Of a stretch of DNA of 64,000 bases, positions 62,401-64,000 are shown piece by piece. The notes under the pieces were generated by a model. The model had not been told where the DNA came from. It searched no databases and worked only from the letters and a program-made list of their open reading frames with translations. Each line of letters opens with the position of its first letter. The stretch's first letter is position 1. The stretch comes from DASYML01 sp036399835 (GTDB lineage Bacteria; Acidobacteriota; Blastocatellia; Pyrinomonadales; Pyrinomonadaceae), in contig DASWMI010000082.1 of assembly GCA_036399835.1 (NCBI GenBank), forward strand, positions 1-64,000. The letters run 5' to 3'. A program made the translations under genes and the position numbers.

Positions 62401-62554
62401 TGAATTGAGATTCCAGGTGCCCATCATCAATGTGCCGTTCCGTTTGATTTACGCATACAACCCAAATGCGCGAACTGGCGTCGTAAGTGGGTTGCCGTTT
62501 AACTTCAACGAGAAGCGGAGCGTCTTCCGCTTCAGCATCGGTCGCACTTTTTAA
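59480..62554 (+). CDS. bamA: Outer membrane protein assembly factor BamA
   Basis: 1024 residues: signal peptide (LLILSAIVGTFIFFTARPES), POTRA repeats from about residue 40 to 465 (e.g. FVDVIGNRRLRKEDILYY; IRDIQFEGLKSVTESEV; LRRLEFLGNTFTRDNVLRR), then an Omp85 beta-barrel with GRGEILSFQLAAG and the L6 motif FTIRGYNVRSI. It ends in FSIGRTF, a terminal aromatic as in outer membrane barrels. Longer than the E. coli protein (about 810), with extra barrel loops. Central subunit for inserting beta-barrel proteins. Followed by skp, fabZ and lpxA. Confidence 0.95.
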   Translation: MHFFRAALLILSAIVGTFIFFTARPESVHSQEPPPQQQRLVEFVDVIGNRRLRKEDILYYVQTRPGDVYNPEQVQRDLQAILAYGFFSKTDTRVTIEEGTRGGVNVIFYVKELPIIRDIQFEGLKSVTESEVLKAFRERRVGVSKEAVFDPVKVRNATRVIKELLAAKGHPNATIDTREDEVSATSTALTFDVKEGDRVRVVEIQFEGNQVFSDGKLRDQMKLVKEAGLISRFKGQDILDRDKLEYDLRQVQNYMRSKGYLQARYGEARVEGLGRRQTGFFIPLPFLSSTDEALRVTIPITEGKLYRIGELKIEGNSIFSEQQIRSVIGLNPGDVANGEKIGKALFENLKKIYGGQGFIQYTAEPTPNFKDNPQNPKEGIVDFTITIDEGKQFTLRRLEFLGNTFTRDNVLRREVLINEGDIYNQSAFEYSVLKLNQLGFFDPVDKDKDVDYRTNEEEGLVDVNVKVAERGRQQISFNGGISGIGGSFFGLEYSTNNLLGRGEILSFQLAAGNRQRSFQFSFTEPYIRNRPITAGFSLFSSSLKYFGEGTFLSQNQAAQQGLFGNTLDFFNVNEENLFTRTSNGASVFASAPLSEFYRKRRFTQFSRIGLSYQIATSSVTQPAVNRENNPSTFIPVIYEQPNILTSRVTGTFSYNTKNYAKESANDPVSGKEITFSVALTGLGGDVRTYAPFATYTQYIPVRRKRSDNPEVFGFRILASTVGKFAESAKIRNSGSLAFVNGVPIYERFFLGDEFTIRGYNVRSISPIVPLDSFVTSRNLVLATNPTGTPQVITGLQSDIRDFTGPSGSNSVQFTQRTFAFVGGDTQLLGNFEYRIPIFGPVQLAAFADIGTVFNLRSGDDQIFSSNFLPDDQFRLTTGTTLNSVAVIGNPRLARTIFVDGGVAFDALVGRDNRLVTAEELTEASRNPQAIDPVTGLPFGFYRVFLRGEAQTNTVARLGESLFSRFTDYRSSVGAELRFQVPIINVPFRLIYAYNPNARTGVVSGLPFNFNEKRSVFRFSIGRTF

Positions 62555-62651
62555 CCATTCAGGGTAAACTAAACTATCTCAGGCGGCACACCGCATCCAG
62601 GAGTCCCTTCGGCGTCGCCTTTCACTTTGTAAGGAGCATTAGAAAGAGAGT

Positions 62652-63272
62652 ATGAAGAATTATCGTTTGATCGTCGCCGCAGCTTTCCTGGTGGCCGTCA
62701 CAGCACTCCCCGCATTCGCACAGGGCACGAGACCGGCAGCACCCGCACAGGGCGGAGCGCCTTCCGCCGCCAACGTTCCCGACAGCAAGATTGCTCTGGT
62801 TAACACTGACGCCTTCGGTGATGAAAAGCAGGGCATCACGCGCCTCGTCAATGCCGTTAAGGGAGTCGAGCGCGAGTTTCAGCCGCGCAAGACCGAGCTT
62901 CAGGGCCTACAGACGCGCATCCAGACCCTGACCGACCAGATTAGCAAGACCACCACGGTCGCTGACCCCAAGACTCTGCAATCGCAGCAGGACCAGCTGG
63001 ACCTCTTGAAGAAGGATTTCCAGCGCCGCGGCGAGGACGCGCAGGCCGCCTATAACAAGCGCATGCAGGAAGCCATCAGCCCGATTTACGATGACATCGG
63101 CAAGGCTCTCGATGCGTTTGCCAAGCAGCGCGGCATCACGCTCCTGCTCGATGCCTCGAAGATTGGTCCGGCGATTCTCTCGCTCAACGACGGGATGGAC
63201 ATCACGGCTGCTTTTATCCGCGAGTTTAACTCCAAATTCCCGGCCACCGCAGCCGCCGCCGGGACCAGATAA
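62652..63272 (+). CDS. skp: OmpH/Skp-family periplasmic chaperone
   Basis: 206 residues: signal peptide (LIVAAAFLVAVTALPAFAQ), an Ala/Pro-rich linker, the Skp head (SKIALVNTDAFGDEKQGI) and long coiled-coil arms (residues ~75-150). C-terminal ITLLLDASKIGPAILSLNDG closes the head. It holds unfolded outer membrane proteins for BamA. It sits 97 bp after bamA in the usual order. Confidence 0.9.
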   Translation: MKNYRLIVAAAFLVAVTALPAFAQGTRPAAPAQGGAPSAANVPDSKIALVNTDAFGDEKQGITRLVNAVKGVEREFQPRKTELQGLQTRIQTLTDQISKTTTVADPKTLQSQQDQLDLLKKDFQRRGEDAQAAYNKRMQEAISPIYDDIGKALDAFAKQRGITLLLDASKIGPAILSLNDGMDITAAFIREFNSKFPATAAAAGTR

Positions 63273-63308
63273 TCAGCGTTCGCCCCTCAACAGGCGCGAA
63301 TCAGCGAT

Positions 63309-63365
63309 AGTAAATCGTGAATGGAGAATCGCTCTCCGTTCACGATTTGCTATTTACTATTTACG
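63309..63365. repeat. Heptad-word hairpin, GTAAATC family
   Basis: AGTAAATCGTGAATGGAGA pairs with CTCCGTTCACGATTTGCTATTTACT; words GTAAATC, GTGAATG on the left and CTATTTA, CTATTTA on the right. It lies between skp and fabZ, where many genomes carry lpxD. Confidence 0.8.
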
Positions 63366-63390
63366 TTTCAGGCTTTACGATGCACGCCCT

Positions 63391-63843
63391 ATGGAGACGT
63401 TTTTAGACGCGCGCGCTATCCAGGAGCTTTTGCCGCACCGCTATCCCTTCCTGCTCGTTGACCGGATCATCGAGCTTGTCCCCAAAGAGAGAATCGTCGG
63501 CATCAAGCAGGTCAGTATCAACGAGCCTTTTTTTCAGGGCCATTTTCCGGGCGCGCCCGTCATGCCGGGCGTCCTGGTCGTTGAAGCTCTGGCACAGGTC
63601 GGGGCCGTCCTGGCACTGCGCGAGATAGAGGACCGCGACCAAAAGCTGGTCCTCTTTACGGGCATCAGGGAGGCGCGCTTTCGCCGCCCCGTCGTGCCCG
63701 GCGACACGCTGACGCTGGAGGTCACGGCGCTGCGTATAGGCTCTCGCGTCCAGCGTATGCGCGGCGAAGCCAAAGTTGACGGCCAGCTCGCCGCCGACGC
63801 CGAACTCACCAGCGTCATCGCCGACCGCGAAACCGCGAAATGA
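63391..63843 (+). CDS. fabZ: 3-hydroxyacyl-[acyl-carrier-protein] dehydratase
   Basis: 150 residues from ATG 63391 (METFLDARAIQELLPHRYPF); the frame is open upstream but inside skp. Hot-dog fold with the FabZ signature: LLPHRYPFLLVDRI, catalytic His in FFQGHFPGAPVMPGVLVVEA (Glu downstream), KFRRPV-like region RFRRPVVPGDTLTLEV. Dehydrates 3-hydroxyacyl-ACP for fatty acid and lipid A synthesis. Placed between skp and lpxA. Confidence 0.95.
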   Translation: METFLDARAIQELLPHRYPFLLVDRIIELVPKERIVGIKQVSINEPFFQGHFPGAPVMPGVLVVEALAQVGAVLALREIEDRDQKLVLFTGIREARFRRPVVPGDTLTLEVTALRIGSRVQRMRGEAKVDGQLAADAELTSVIADRETAK

Positions 63844-63953
63844 GAGAAAGGCCAAAGGAAGCAGGGAAGAGGCAAAAGCTCGGGCGGCTGCCAGCTCAAG
63901 AGACTAATGCTCTGAGCCGCGCTTTTGTCTTCTTCCCTCTTCCTTTCTACTTT
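63842..63953. repeat. Inverted repeat between fabZ and lpxA
   Basis: GAAAGGCCAAAGGAAGCAGGGAAGAGGCAAAAGC on the left (words AGGAAGC, AGGGAAG) faces GCTTTTGTCTTCTTCCCTCTTCCTTTC on the right; inner GGGCGGCT / AGCCGC. It ends 2 bp before the lpxA start. Confidence 0.8.
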
Positions 63954-63955
63954 TA

Positions 63956-64000
63956 ATGATCGTTCACCCTTCGGCCATTCTCAGCCCGCGCGCTCAAATC
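63956..64000 (+). CDS. lpxA: UDP-N-acetylglucosamine acyltransferase, N-terminal fragment
   Basis: Only the first 15 codons lie in the window: MIVHPSAILSPRAQI. That is the characteristic first turn of the LpxA left-handed beta-helix (I-H-P-T-A-I-V/L-x-P-x-A-x-I), and lpxA is the expected gene after fabZ. First committed step of lipid A synthesis. Truncated by the window end. Confidence 0.75.
   Translation, partial: MIVHPSAILSPRAQI

Overview
This window (about 59% G+C by impression, gene-dense, no rRNA, tRNA, CRISPR, insertion sequence or phage recognised) looks like the chromosome of a Gram-negative soil-type bacterium. The best guess is an Acidobacteriota of the Blastocatellia kind. An outer membrane with lipid A is implied by bamA, skp, fabZ, the first codons of lpxA, an LpxL-like acyltransferase and a LolC/E-LolD pair. 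ClpC, a fadN-fadA-fadE operon of Bacillus type, partner-switching regulators and large secreted proteins of unknown function fit that group. The phylum call is inference; no 16S gene is present.

Layout. 1-2585: acyl-CoA synthetase plus an FNR-type flavoprotein. 2586-8185: an accessory-looking stretch with a 1356-residue protein of unknown function and an EEP-fold nuclease/phosphatase. 8429-15064: beta-oxidation operon fadN-fadA-fadE plus a metallo-hydrolase. Its promoter carries an exact match to the Bacillus FadR operator, placed inside the -35/-10 spacer. 15221-21114: small membrane and zf-HC2 proteins, a PDZ protein, a TPR lipoprotein-like protein, a DUF2062 protein and an RsbV/RsbW-like pair. 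21330-24804: aroA-aroK and rtcB. 24951-31344: topoisomerase IB and a three-gene glycan cluster (glycosyltransferase, UDP-galactopyranose mutase, GH1-RmlD fusion). 31345-32469: a 1.1-kb non-coding stretch with a strong promoter and structured leader before a secreted C25-like protein. 34861-40491: a stress/DNA-repair-type cluster (LigD without ligase, Rieske oxidoreductase, Zn-alcohol dehydrogenase, SRPBCC). 40703-51676: a long minus-strand run of housekeeping genes (galE, zinc-ribbon coiled coil, subtilase, rsmE, prmA, era, pepT-like, two acyltransferases), interrupted by one plus-strand TPR gene (44980-45678). 51924-56618: a receiver-ATPase fusion, GT39-like membrane transferase and lolC/E-lolD. 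56785-64000: clpC, bamA, skp, fabZ, lpxA (cut by the window end).

Two patterns cut across the genes. First, about twenty intergenic spaces hold hairpins whose arms are built from degenerate tandem words of about 7 bp (GAGTCTG, CGTCAAT, TCATCCT, GATTTTA, GTGACAA and others). Word families recur at unlinked loci, loops often contain AAAAGCTTTT-like or TGGTCCA cores, and arms run into the stop or start regions of neighbouring genes. Second, the palindrome TGGWCCA occurs roughly 60-65 times by eye, several-fold above expectation, in all reading frames and in hairpin loops. These two are the most likely undescribed systems here.
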